Origin: Chitinophaga pinensis
Lineage (GTDB): Bacteria > Bacteroidota > Bacteroidia > Chitinophagales > Chitinophagaceae
Assembly (NCBI RefSeq): GCF_007896845.1
Contig: NZ_VOHS01000019.1
Coordinates: forward strand, 57,157 to 121,156
Length of the DNA stretch: 64,000 nt
Reading direction: 5' to 3'
This document shows positions 27,829 through 34,291 of this stretch, in pieces. The position numbers and the translations under genes are program-made. The notes under the pieces were generated by a model. The model ran no database searches and was not told the DNA's origin. It saw only the letters and a program-made list of their open reading frames with translations. Numbering within the stretch: the first letter of the stretch is position 1; every line of letters starts with the position of its first letter.

Positions 27829-28878
27829 ATGCGAAATTACATTAATAAATTACCCGGTAGCAGTCAGTGGATATTATCCGCGCTCATCCTTATATCCTGT
27901 TTATCTGCCTGTAAGCACAAAAACGTGCCAGATGTAAGTCATATTGCCATAAACGTTCAAATCGACCGTTTTGATCAGGCACTGATCAAGCTGGATACCA
28001 ATAATATTCAGGCGGGCCTGCAACAGCTGAACAAGGCTTATCCGGTATTTCTGCCGGCCTATATCGAGCATATAATGAATTTCGGTCCCTATTCCGACAG
28101 CAGCAAAATGATACAGCTGCAGACCAATATGCTGATCGGTAATGCAGATTATCGCGTTTTACAGGATTCCATTAATGCACATTTCCCTAAACTGGATGTG
28201 CTGGAACGCGATCTGGCGCAAAACTTCCGCTATATAAAATATTATATCCCTTCTTTTCCTATTCCCGGTAAGGTAGTTGCATTTAGTTCTGTGATCAGTA
28301 ACTATGGGGCCGTTACCATTGACTCTGTATTGGGTATCGGACTGGATATGTACCTCGGAAAGGATTTCCCAATATATGGTATACTCCCGGATTATCCTGT
28401 CTATATGATCCGCAAATTCTCTCCTGAATATATTACCACCAATGCTATACAGGCACTGGCACAGCAGGTATATCCGGGCGCTGCTCCGGGAGATCAGCTG
28501 GTAATACAACTGGTAAAGGCCGGTAAACTACAGTATTTTCTGGAACAGGTGATGCCTGAGACTGCAGACAGTATCCGATTAGGTTACACCAAAGTTCAGA
28601 TGGACTGGTGTAAAGATAATGAACAGCTGATCTGGCAATTCTTCGTACAACAGAACCTGTTGTATAAAGCAGATTGGCAGAGCAATATGCATTACATGAA
28701 TGACGGACCATCTACACAGGGAATGCCTGAAGATGCCCCCGGCAGAATCGGTACTTTTGTAGGCTGGAGAATTGTTAAAGAATACATGGAAAATCATCCG
28801 GAGGTAACCTTGCAACAATTGATGGAAGAGAAAGATGCGATGAAGATATTCTCCCAGTCAAAGTACAGACCTAAATAA
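27829..28878 (+). CDS. gldB: Gliding motility lipoprotein GldB
   Basis: 349 aa lipoprotein (lipobox CLSAC, Cys28). Required for gliding in Flavobacterium; homologues are found in non-gliding Bacteroidota too. Recognised by QIDRFDQALIKLD near the N-terminus, GIGLDMYLGKDFPIYG, LPDYPVYMIRKFSPEYI and, near the C-terminus, APGRIGTFVGWRIVKEYM. gldC is not adjacent. Divergent from the barrel-nadE operon. Whether this organism glides cannot be decided here, but gldFG at 38665-41118 is consistent. Confidence 0.92.
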   Translation: MRNYINKLPGSSQWILSALILISCLSACKHKNVPDVSHIAINVQIDRFDQALIKLDTNNIQAGLQQLNKAYPVFLPAYIEHIMNFGPYSDSSKMIQLQTNMLIGNADYRVLQDSINAHFPKLDVLERDLAQNFRYIKYYIPSFPIPGKVVAFSSVISNYGAVTIDSVLGIGLDMYLGKDFPIYGILPDYPVYMIRKFSPEYITTNAIQALAQQVYPGAAPGDQLVIQLVKAGKLQYFLEQVMPETADSIRLGYTKVQMDWCKDNEQLIWQFFVQQNLLYKADWQSNMHYMNDGPSTQGMPEDAPGRIGTFVGWRIVKEYMENHPEVTLQQLMEEKDAMKIFSQSKYRPK

Positions 28879-28897
28879 CGCTTAAGCATATACTTTT

Positions 28898-28930
28898 TAA
28901 ATGCTTCTCTTTCAGGAGAAGCATTTTTTA
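28898..28930. terminator. Terminator of gldB and of the tRNA-like array
   Basis: 11-bp stem (AAATGCTTCTC / GAGAAGCATTT) with a 5-6-nt loop and a TTTTTT tail on the plus strand; the minus strand has an A-T-rich tail, so it may also end the convergent tRNA-like transcript. Confidence 0.82.
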
Positions 28931-29006
28931 TTTCCAGATACAAAGTACTTATCTTTTCAAAGAGCAATCAAATACTGTCAACAAATCAATCTTGTAACAC
29001 AATCTG

Positions 29007-29077
29007 CACTGGCTTAAGGATTCGAACCTTAACGAATAGTTTTGGAGACTATCATCCTACCATTAGATGAAGCCAAT
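29007..29077 (-). tRNA. tRNA-Trp-like gene A (anticodon CCA, unusual)
   Basis: 71 nt cloverleaf. Acceptor ATTGGCT/AGCCAGT (one G-U), short D arm (ATCT/GGAT, loop AATGGTA), anticodon stem ATAGT/ACTAT with loop CTCCAAA giving CCA, 4-nt variable loop, T arm TAAGG-TTCGAAT-CCTTA, discriminator G73. No CCA tail is encoded. A1-U72, G73 and the CCA anticodon are the identity elements used by bacterial TrpRS. The stems are AU-rich and unlike a housekeeping tRNA-Trp, so this is probably an extra, specialised copy. Last of three tandem copies in the direction of transcription. Confidence 0.7.
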
Positions 29078-29117
29078 ATATATAACAATCTGCTTCGCAT
29101 ATCTGCGAAATACATTG

Positions 29118-29188
29118 CACTGATCTAAGGATTCGAACCTTAATGAACGGGATTGGAAGCCGTCATCTTACCATTAGATGAAATCAGT
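29118..29188 (-). tRNA. tRNA-Trp-like gene B (divergent copy)
   Basis: 71 nt, same layout as copies A and C. Acceptor ACTGATT/GATCAGT, D arm ATCT/AGAT, anticodon stem ACGGC/CCCGT with a C31-C39 mismatch, loop TTCCAAT (CCA at 34-36), T arm identical to the others, G73. The mismatch and different anticodon stem suggest weaker folding or a distinct role. The Trp reading follows from alignment with copies A and C; a shifted loop could be misread as UCC (Gly) but would leave the stem unpaired. Confidence 0.55.
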
Positions 29189-29232
29189 ATTTTATACAAT
29201 TCCGTTCCGCGTACATATACGCCGAAACATAG

Positions 29233-29303
29233 CACTGGCTTAAGGATTCGAACCTTAACGAATAGTTTTGGAGACTATCATCCTACCGTTAGATGAAGCC
29301 AGT
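29233..29303 (-). tRNA. tRNA-Trp-like gene C (first in the array)
   Basis: 71 nt with a perfect acceptor ACTGGCT/AGCCAGT, D loop AACGGTA, the same anticodon arm as copy A (ATAGT-CTCCAAA-ACTAT, anticodon CCA), T arm TAAGG/CCTTA and G73. Its 5' end is 7 nt after the U-tract of an intrinsic terminator, leaving no room for its own promoter. The spacers between copies (40 and 44 nt) each hold a small hairpin (TTCGCA-GATA-TGCGAA; GCGTA-TATG-TACGC) that may mark processing sites. Confidence 0.7.
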
Positions 29304-29309
29304 AGCAAT

Positions 29310-29340
29310 AAAAAAAGCCCGATTGGAATACCAATCGGGC
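29310..29340 (-). terminator. Intrinsic terminator/attenuator before the tRNA-like array
   Basis: Minus-strand perfect 10-bp stem GCCCGATTGG-TATT-CCAATCGGGC followed by TTTTTTT. It lies between the Trp-containing leader ORF and tRNA-like gene C. Its left arm can alternatively pair with 29377-29384. Confidence 0.88.
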
Positions 29341-29364
29341 CTTAATGTCTTTATATATCTGACA

Positions 29365-29424
29365 TCACACAGGAATCCGACTGGCATCTTGCTGACACCA
29401 TGACCACGAATTACTGTATGACAT
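29365..29424 (-). CDS. Putative Trp-containing leader peptide (19 aa)
   Basis: Short ORF reading MSYSNSWSWCQQDASRIPV with Trp at codons 7 and 9 and a TGA stop. It begins about 10 nt after the predicted start of transcription and ends 25 nt before the terminator stem. The segment CCAGTCGG (29384-29377), inside codons 14-16, can form 8 bp (one G-U) with CCGATTGG of the terminator left arm (29338-29331). A ribosome stalled on codon 9 would leave this segment free; one reaching the stop would cover it. This is the geometry of amino-acid attenuation. That it is translated is inference. Confidence 0.5.
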   Translation of the reverse strand: MSYSNSWSWCQQDASRIPV

Positions 29425-29440
29425 ATTTTTTTGCATGCAA

Positions 29441-29448
29441 CAAAGATA
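29441..29448 (-). promoter_or_regulatory. Promoter -7 box of the leader/tRNA-like unit
   Basis: TATCTTTG on the minus strand, identical to the -7 box of the tRNA-Ser promoter at 60292. The -33 region is only T-rich (no TTTG at 19-22 nt), so strength is uncertain. Confidence 0.6.
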
Positions 29449-29530
29449 GAATGAATTTTTTGAATAAAAATCTATCACTTAAAAAATTGTCAGTATTTAT
29501 TTTTTTGTGCTTACACGAAGCTCTTCCTGT

Positions 29531-30409
29531 TTAACCATTGACTGATTTTCCCTTCAGTACGTCTACTACTGTTTCTCCGGGTAATATTCTATAGACAGGT
29601 ATATTCAATGCATATCTGTTGCAAAGTTGCCTGATAGCATCATCGATCTGTGTCGCATTATATCTTGAAGAGAAATGACCGAGTATTAATGTTTCGATAT
29701 TACTACCACTTACCATTTCTATTACTTCATCCAGCCGGCTGTGTTTATTCTTATGTGCATGCACTTTGATCTCTTCATCACGTTCAAGAAATGTTGCTTC
29801 ATGAATAAGGATTTTTGTGTCATCCCATTTATGCAGATCATCAACAGGAGTATCACCAGAATAACTCAGGATATTCGTGCGCACTTCCATTGTTGTTGCA
29901 TCTTTACCTTTTTCTATACCAATCTTACGGATTTCTTCTCCTGATAAACCTGCCAGTTCCGGACGCAATTTCCTTTTCGTCTGATAGATTTTATATCCAA
30001 GACTGCGGGTTACTTCGGGAGGTACAGGTACATGTTCATTGCGTATGGGTACCACCAGTATATCATCTTTCACACGAATCTCATCACCGGTTGTAACCGG
30101 CTGCCATACGGTACCTATTGCATAAGGATCAAATCTTGTAAAGAATTCATGCATTGCCGGAAAGGAACGGGAGTCTCGTGGGTAGTGTATCACGGGATAA
30201 CCTTCTCTTGCGTTCAATTGATTAAACTGTAATAATCCGGTGAGGTGATCTCTGTCTGCATGTGAAATAAACACATGACTGATCTTTCTGCTTTTCTGCA
30301 AAAGCGCTGACATCATACCGTCTCCGGCATCCAATAAAATACCTAATTCTTCTATAAAATACCAGCTTGAAAATAATGCTGTTGAATAGCCTGTAATCGT
30401 TAGTTCCAT
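29531..30409 (-). CDS. RNase Z-like metallo-beta-lactamase-fold hydrolase
   Basis: 292 aa. Metal ligands in the order of the RNase Z family: SHADRDHL near residue 49, NEHVP, SGDTP, HEATF and LGHFSSRY near the C-terminus. The usual HxHxDH motif is HxDxDH here, so the second His is Asp. The flexible exosite arm with its GP motif, which grips tRNA in true RNase Z, is not recognisable. It may process RNA or be another phosphodiesterase. It overlaps the upstream methyltransferase gene by one base (TAATG). The tRNA-like array just downstream encodes no CCA tails and would need RNase Z-type trimming, an interesting but unproven link. Confidence 0.75.
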   Translation of the reverse strand: MELTITGYSTALFSSWYFIEELGILLDAGDGMMSALLQKSRKISHVFISHADRDHLTGLLQFNQLNAREGYPVIHYPRDSRSFPAMHEFFTRFDPYAIGTVWQPVTTGDEIRVKDDILVVPIRNEHVPVPPEVTRSLGYKIYQTKRKLRPELAGLSGEEIRKIGIEKGKDATTMEVRTNILSYSGDTPVDDLHKWDDTKILIHEATFLERDEEIKVHAHKNKHSRLDEVIEMVSGSNIETLILGHFSSRYNATQIDDAIRQLCNRYALNIPVYRILPGETVVDVLKGKSVNG

Positions 30410-31035
30410 TAAACTTTCTTCAAAATAATTGTAAGTATCCGTGGGATACCGTTTCTATCATTATCATCAAAATATTCATTCAGGTCTTCCACTATGAGAC
30501 CATACTTTTTGGCGGACTGAATAAAGTCTGAAATATGATGATTAAAACACTCCAGTACTTCTGTCCCGGCAGTTGTATCAAAACGCGCTTTAGAGCCTGC
30601 ATACTGTTTAAAAGGATGTAATTCGCCTATGTACACATACCCACCGGGATGCAGTGATTTCGATACCTGTTGAAAGATATGATCGAGGTTGTCAATATGC
30701 TCCAGTACCAGACTAAAGCTAACCAGATCATACAGGCCATCCTGAAAGTGCCATTCTTTTGTAATGTCTGCCTGTTTGAATAACACTCTGCTGGAAGAGA
30801 TCTTTTCTTTCGCTTTATCCATCATGCCTTCTGACTGGTCGATCGCAGTGATGTATGTTGCTCTCTCCTGAAACCAGAGGGTATTCTTCCCGGTGCCACA
30901 GCCTATTTCAAGGCAGGTTTTGAACGATATATCTGCGAGTGAGGAGCGGAGTGCATATGCTTCCAGATCACGTGTTTTATTATCATTGGAATCATATTGC
31001 GATGCCCAGAGGTTGTAAGCTTGTTTGGTGTCCAT
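30409..31035 (-). CDS. Class I SAM-dependent methyltransferase
   Basis: 208 aa. SAM-binding motif I CLEIGCGTGKNTLW near residue 41, motif II region ITAIDQSEGMM, and VSFSLVLEHIDNLDHIF with HPGGYVYIGELHPF later. The N-terminal KQAYNLWASQYDSNDN resembles small-molecule methyltransferases. Substrate unknown. Stop overlaps the start of the RNase Z-like gene, so the two are co-translated. A long inverted repeat lies 29 nt upstream of its start. Confidence 0.85.
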   Translation of the reverse strand: MDTKQAYNLWASQYDSNDNKTRDLEAYALRSSLADISFKTCLEIGCGTGKNTLWFQERATYITAIDQSEGMMDKAKEKISSSRVLFKQADITKEWHFQDGLYDLVSFSLVLEHIDNLDHIFQQVSKSLHPGGYVYIGELHPFKQYAGSKARFDTTAGTEVLECFNHHISDFIQSAKKYGLIVEDLNEYFDDNDRNGIPRILTIILKKV

Positions 31036-31063
31036 ATTATTTGCTTTGCTGATCAGGGGATTG

Positions 31064-31126
31064 ATAATACTTACGCTACGTTAGTGCTACGAAAATAAGG
31101 TAGCACTAACGTAGAGTAAGTACTAT
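31064..31126. repeat. Long inverted repeat upstream of methyltransferase
   Basis: Arms 31064-31090 and 31100-31126 match over 27 bp with two mismatches around a 9-nt loop; the innermost 16 bp are perfect. No T-run on either side, so not an ordinary terminator. It could be an operator, an mRNA-leader hairpin or a miniature mobile remnant. Confidence 0.7.
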
Positions 31127-31218
31127 ATAAGTACTGCCAAAGGGGATTTCAGGGTAAAAAGTATCCACCGGCGCATGGCAGCCTTACAAGTATTATAAAA
31201 ACTCAGATTAAACGTAAA

Positions 31219-31605
31219 TCAATTTAGCTTAAAAGGCACAATCATCTGAAATTCGGGGATCTTGACTTCAAACTGTTTCTTATTCAGTTGATTTTCCATC
31301 TGGTAGGAGCCGTACATTTTACCGATCTCAGTACGCAGATTAGACCCTGAAACATATTGATAGCTTTCAGACGGGGCCAGCAGTGGCTGTACGCCTACTA
31401 CGCCCTCTCCTTCAACTTCGCGGTGGGTGCCATTGGAATCGATGATATACCAGTGGCGACGAAGTAACTTTATTGGGAAAGTATTGTTGTTTTCAATGGT
31501 AATACGGTAGGCGAACATAAATTCACTACCAATCGGATTTGAATAATCCGGTTGATAAAATGTCTCCACACTGATGGTAATGCCGTCTGTTACTTTCTTT
31601 ACCAT
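31219..31605 (-). CDS. apaG: ApaG domain protein
   Basis: 128 aa, fibronectin-III-like beta-sandwich of the ApaG family. Recognised by TIENNNTFPIKLLRRHWYIIDSNG, VEGEGVVGVQPLLAPSES-type core and SGSNLRTEIGKMYGSYQM. ApaG has been linked to cobalt and magnesium tolerance in enterobacteria, but its molecular role is not settled. Standing alone between intergenic regions; likely monocistronic. Confidence 0.92.
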   Translation of the reverse strand: MVKKVTDGITISVETFYQPDYSNPIGSEFMFAYRITIENNNTFPIKLLRRHWYIIDSNGTHREVEGEGVVGVQPLLAPSESYQYVSGSNLRTEIGKMYGSYQMENQLNKKQFEVKIPEFQMIVPFKLN

Positions 31606-31752
31606 ATTACACCTCCGTTTCGTTTAACGTAAAAATAAGCAAAATAAATCCAGTAGTACTAAAAATTATATGTCCTGAAAGACTTTAACTTTTCATTTAG
31701 AAGTACCCACGGCGGGTATTAAACGAGGGTATTTTAACTGACAATAAGCAAC

Positions 31753-32082
31753 TTACACAATAACAACTCTTTCCATGATTGCGGAGTCATGTTCAGCTGC
31801 CCTCGCTTCTACTTCAAAACGGTTGGCGTAATAACCAACTCTCGCACATTCCCATAAGTACTTCCAAAGGAAGGGGATTAACCCTAATTCCCTGTATTGC
31901 ATTACATGGCATATTTCGTGCCTGACCCACCATTTGTGACTAAGAAAGTCTTCCCGGGTAGCGCCGTGGAGGTGAATTGTCTTTCCTATTACCATAGCGA
32001 TCTGGTTTCCACCCATATAACGGGCTGCCAGACGGGCCAGCAATGATCGCTCTTTTATGTAACAGGTCACAGGTTTCATCAC
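31753..32082 (-). CDS. Small DUF4157-like zincin
   Basis: 109 aa. A zinc-metallopeptidase HExxH motif is present as RHEICHVMQY near residue 55, preceded by GKTIHLHGATREDFLSHKWWVRHE and followed by YYANRFEVEARAAEH, whose Glu could be the third zinc ligand. Similar short proteins in Bacteroidota are annotated as DUF4157 domain proteins. No signal peptide is visible. Function unknown; the putative catalytic residues are intact. Confidence 0.75.
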   Translation of the reverse strand: MMKPVTCYIKERSLLARLAARYMGGNQIAMVIGKTIHLHGATREDFLSHKWWVRHEICHVMQYRELGLIPFLWKYLWECARVGYYANRFEVEARAAEHDSAIMERVVIV

Positions 32083-32098
32083 TTAAAAATACAAATTA

Positions 32099-32156
32099 GG
32101 AATGACGAATTGTACAGAACCACCATTCATTTTGTTCATATACTATCCGTCATTCC
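32099..32156. repeat. GGAATGACG inverted repeat
   Basis: GGAATGACG (32099-32107) and CGTCATTCC (32148-32156) flank a 40-nt loop between two minus-strand genes. The same arms occur at 51838-51885. Confidence 0.5.
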
Positions 32157-32163
32157 CAGGATG

Positions 32164-33087
32164 TTATAATGAGAATCTACGGGAAATATTGAAGCCCCAT
32201 CTGAACTGTCCCTGTAGCCAGGAGGAGCGTGTTTCCGTAATAAACTGGTTTTCCAGAATAGCTGTAGAGTTACCGAAAGTAATATGGAATACGTGTCCGC
32301 CGGTCTCCAGTTCGAGCCCTGCCGCCAATGGATTATACAATTCTCTTCCCTGTGCTTTGAAATAATCTTTGCTTTCCTGACTGCGGAATGGATAGTAGTA
32401 TTCCAGCAACAGGCCAAGGCGTTTGGTGAACTTCAGTCTGCCGCCGCCACCTAATGCGAAGATATCATTCTGGTCTTTGTAGCCCACCCTGTTACGGTGT
32501 ACTAATGTAGGCAGTAAGGTCAGCGACAGGCTGGGTGTGAATTTACGGGCAATGATCAGTTGACCGGTATAAGACATACGATCACTGAATTTTCCAAAAT
32601 AGCTGGCATCGGAGATCGTTTTGCTGGAGGTCATGCCACTTACCGCGGCATTACCAAAGAGGCTTATCGTCAGTGGTATGTGATCGTCAGTAGTTTGCTG
32701 TAACAGCTTGTATTTGGCCAGTCCTTCGTACAACTGGGTCAGGTTACCGGAACCTTTTGTACGACCGATACCGACCATTAAACGGTCAGTAATACCATAT
32801 TCAAAAGCAATACGGATATCGGCGGAGTTGTCCATTCCGAAAAAGGTCTTAGGACCGCCAAACTCACCTCCGAGGTCACCGAAATGGTGTGCTACCCTGA
32901 AATCAAGCTCTCGTTTTTTCAGGGTTTCAGGAGAATGACCCTGTATGATACGGGTAGATTTGTAGGTGGCAATCACCGGTTCATGAGTCTTTACTTCTTC
33001 CTTATCGACAAGTGATTCAAGGCTTTCCTGAGCGAAGGAATGTAGTCCGAGGCAGCAGCCCAGCAATAACAGATAAATATGTTTCAT
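32164..33087 (-). CDS. DUF5777 outer-membrane beta-barrel protein
   Basis: 307 aa with signal peptide ending LHSFAQ (about residue 19). Family features: KKRELDFRVAHHFGDLGGEFGG, NSADIRIAFEYGITDRLMVGIGR and a barrel ending in FNISRRFSL. Third gene of a tight operon after a heme-like lipoprotein and a YceI protein (25- and 27-nt gaps). This trio recurs in Bacteroidota as I recall; the barrel probably provides the outer-membrane part of a small redox or lipid-quinone related system, but that is inference. Confidence 0.85.
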   Translation of the reverse strand: MKHIYLLLLGCCLGLHSFAQESLESLVDKEEVKTHEPVIATYKSTRIIQGHSPETLKKRELDFRVAHHFGDLGGEFGGPKTFFGMDNSADIRIAFEYGITDRLMVGIGRTKGSGNLTQLYEGLAKYKLLQQTTDDHIPLTISLFGNAAVSGMTSSKTISDASYFGKFSDRMSYTGQLIIARKFTPSLSLTLLPTLVHRNRVGYKDQNDIFALGGGGRLKFTKRLGLLLEYYYPFRSQESKDYFKAQGRELYNPLAAGLELETGGHVFHITFGNSTAILENQFITETRSSWLQGQFRWGFNISRRFSL

Positions 33088-33112
33088 AGGATCTGACAGA
33101 TTATTGTTTTTA

Positions 33113-33658
33113 TCAGGAAGCGGCGCTATAGGCGGCTTTCACCGTTACTTCCACTACTTCTGCAATGTTTTTAATAACCAGTGTTGGTATTTTAATGTGA
33201 TGATCAGCCAGTTTTACATTGAATCTGGCATTAGCTGAAGGCTTTCCATCTTTTACGATGATAGTGGCTTTCTCCTTGTAGGGTTTATCTACACCATGCA
33301 AGGACAGTATACCATCTACGGTCACTTCATAGGTCCCATCTTTATGCAGGTCGGGAGGGGACACCAGTTTGCCTTTAAATATGGCATATGGGTATTTTTC
33401 ACTCTCGAGGTAATTTTCATTAAAATGCTCTTCCATGAGCTGTTTCTTGAACTTGAAGGTATTTACGGCTACTTTGAAATACAGTTCGCCGGTTTTTACG
33501 TTCATGGCAGACGTTCCTTTGTCGGTAGTCGCGTCTATGTCTTCAACAGGTGTAGCTGAGAAGAAGGATAATCCGGTATTGCGGCACATAAATACATCCT
33601 GTGCGAATCCGGCATGTGCAAGAAATAATACTGCGAGCAAAGCAATCATTTGTTTCAT
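33113..33658 (-). CDS. YceI-family lipid-binding protein
   Basis: 181 aa, signal peptide ending AHAGFAQ. YceI proteins are periplasmic lipocalin-like barrels that bind isoprenoid quinones or related lipids. Visible features: SFFSATPVEDIDATTDKG, LMEEHFNENYLESEKYP (the conserved xHxxxxYlxxxkyP block), DGILSLHGVDKP and HIKIPTLVIKNIAE. Middle gene of the operon with the cytochrome-like lipoprotein and DUF5777 barrel. Confidence 0.93.
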   Translation of the reverse strand: MKQMIALLAVLFLAHAGFAQDVFMCRNTGLSFFSATPVEDIDATTDKGTSAMNVKTGELYFKVAVNTFKFKKQLMEEHFNENYLESEKYPYAIFKGKLVSPPDLHKDGTYEVTVDGILSLHGVDKPYKEKATIIVKDGKPSANARFNVKLADHHIKIPTLVIKNIAEVVEVTVKAAYSAAS

Positions 33659-33685
33659 TGTAAACTGTTTTTTTGAAATGGGTTA

Positions 33686-34063
33686 TCAATCTGGCATTCC
33701 ATGGTTCAGCCAGCAGTTAATTGAGTCACGCGTTCCTTCACTGAGTTTGCCACGGGGGGGCATATCTGCGTTAGGGCTGGTTACCCTTTCCCTGAACAGT
33801 GCCTCATTGGCATTGAGGTAAGTTTTCAGCTTTTCCAGTGTTGAAAAGTCTGATACGACAAAGTTGCCGGTACCTTTATGACACGCGCCATTCGTACATT
33901 TTGTCGAAATGGTGGTCATAATGTAGGCGGATGTAATTACTGCGGTATCGCAGGCAGTGGGCGTAATACCGGGTTCCGGAGCGGGTGCCTGTTCGGCTGT
34001 ACAACTGTACACGAAAAGCATCGCCAGCATGGGCAACAGCGCGGTTTTCATAGGTTTTTTCAT
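33686..34063 (-). CDS. Heme-like lipoprotein with CX4CH motif
   Basis: 125 aa lipoprotein (lipobox VYSC, Cys21). A possible heme-attachment site is CTNGACH (Cys56, Cys61, His62), which is CX4CH rather than the normal CXXCH, and a possible distal ligand is Met101 in ADMPPRGKL. The C-terminal INCWLNHGMPD matches small c-type cytochromes. CX4CH is known from multiheme cytochromes, but whether heme is attached here is uncertain. First gene of the operon with YceI and DUF5777; together they suggest electron transfer at the outer membrane. Confidence 0.75.
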   Translation of the reverse strand: MKKPMKTALLPMLAMLFVYSCTAEQAPAPEPGITPTACDTAVITSAYIMTTISTKCTNGACHKGTGNFVVSDFSTLEKLKTYLNANEALFRERVTSPNADMPPRGKLSEGTRDSINCWLNHGMPD

Positions 34064-34278
34064 TTCACTTTCGATTTAAGGGCGGTTTATCCGGCCGGGT
34101 CTTTGAATGGTTATTTGTTTTAACGCTTAAAACAAAAATATATTTTATAATTGACAGTCCATAACCCGGATACGTTTCAGTTGCCATTCCGAAGGCCCCG
34201 ATATGCCTGTTTATTCCCGATTGTTCATTCTTCTTTTCTAATTCAAACAGGGTCTATGGACTATCAGCTGAATTTTAA

Positions 34279-34286
34279 TATTTTTG
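34279..34286 (+). promoter_or_regulatory. -7 box upstream of murF
   Basis: TATTTTTG six nt before the murF ATG; no clear TTTG at the expected -33 distance. Confidence 0.4.
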
Positions 34287-34291
34287 TTTTT

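Noticed and set aside
29118..29188. Reading tRNA-like gene B as tRNA-Gly(UCC)
   Set aside because: Shifting the loop by one base destroys anticodon-stem pairing; alignment with copies A and C places CCA at positions 34-36.
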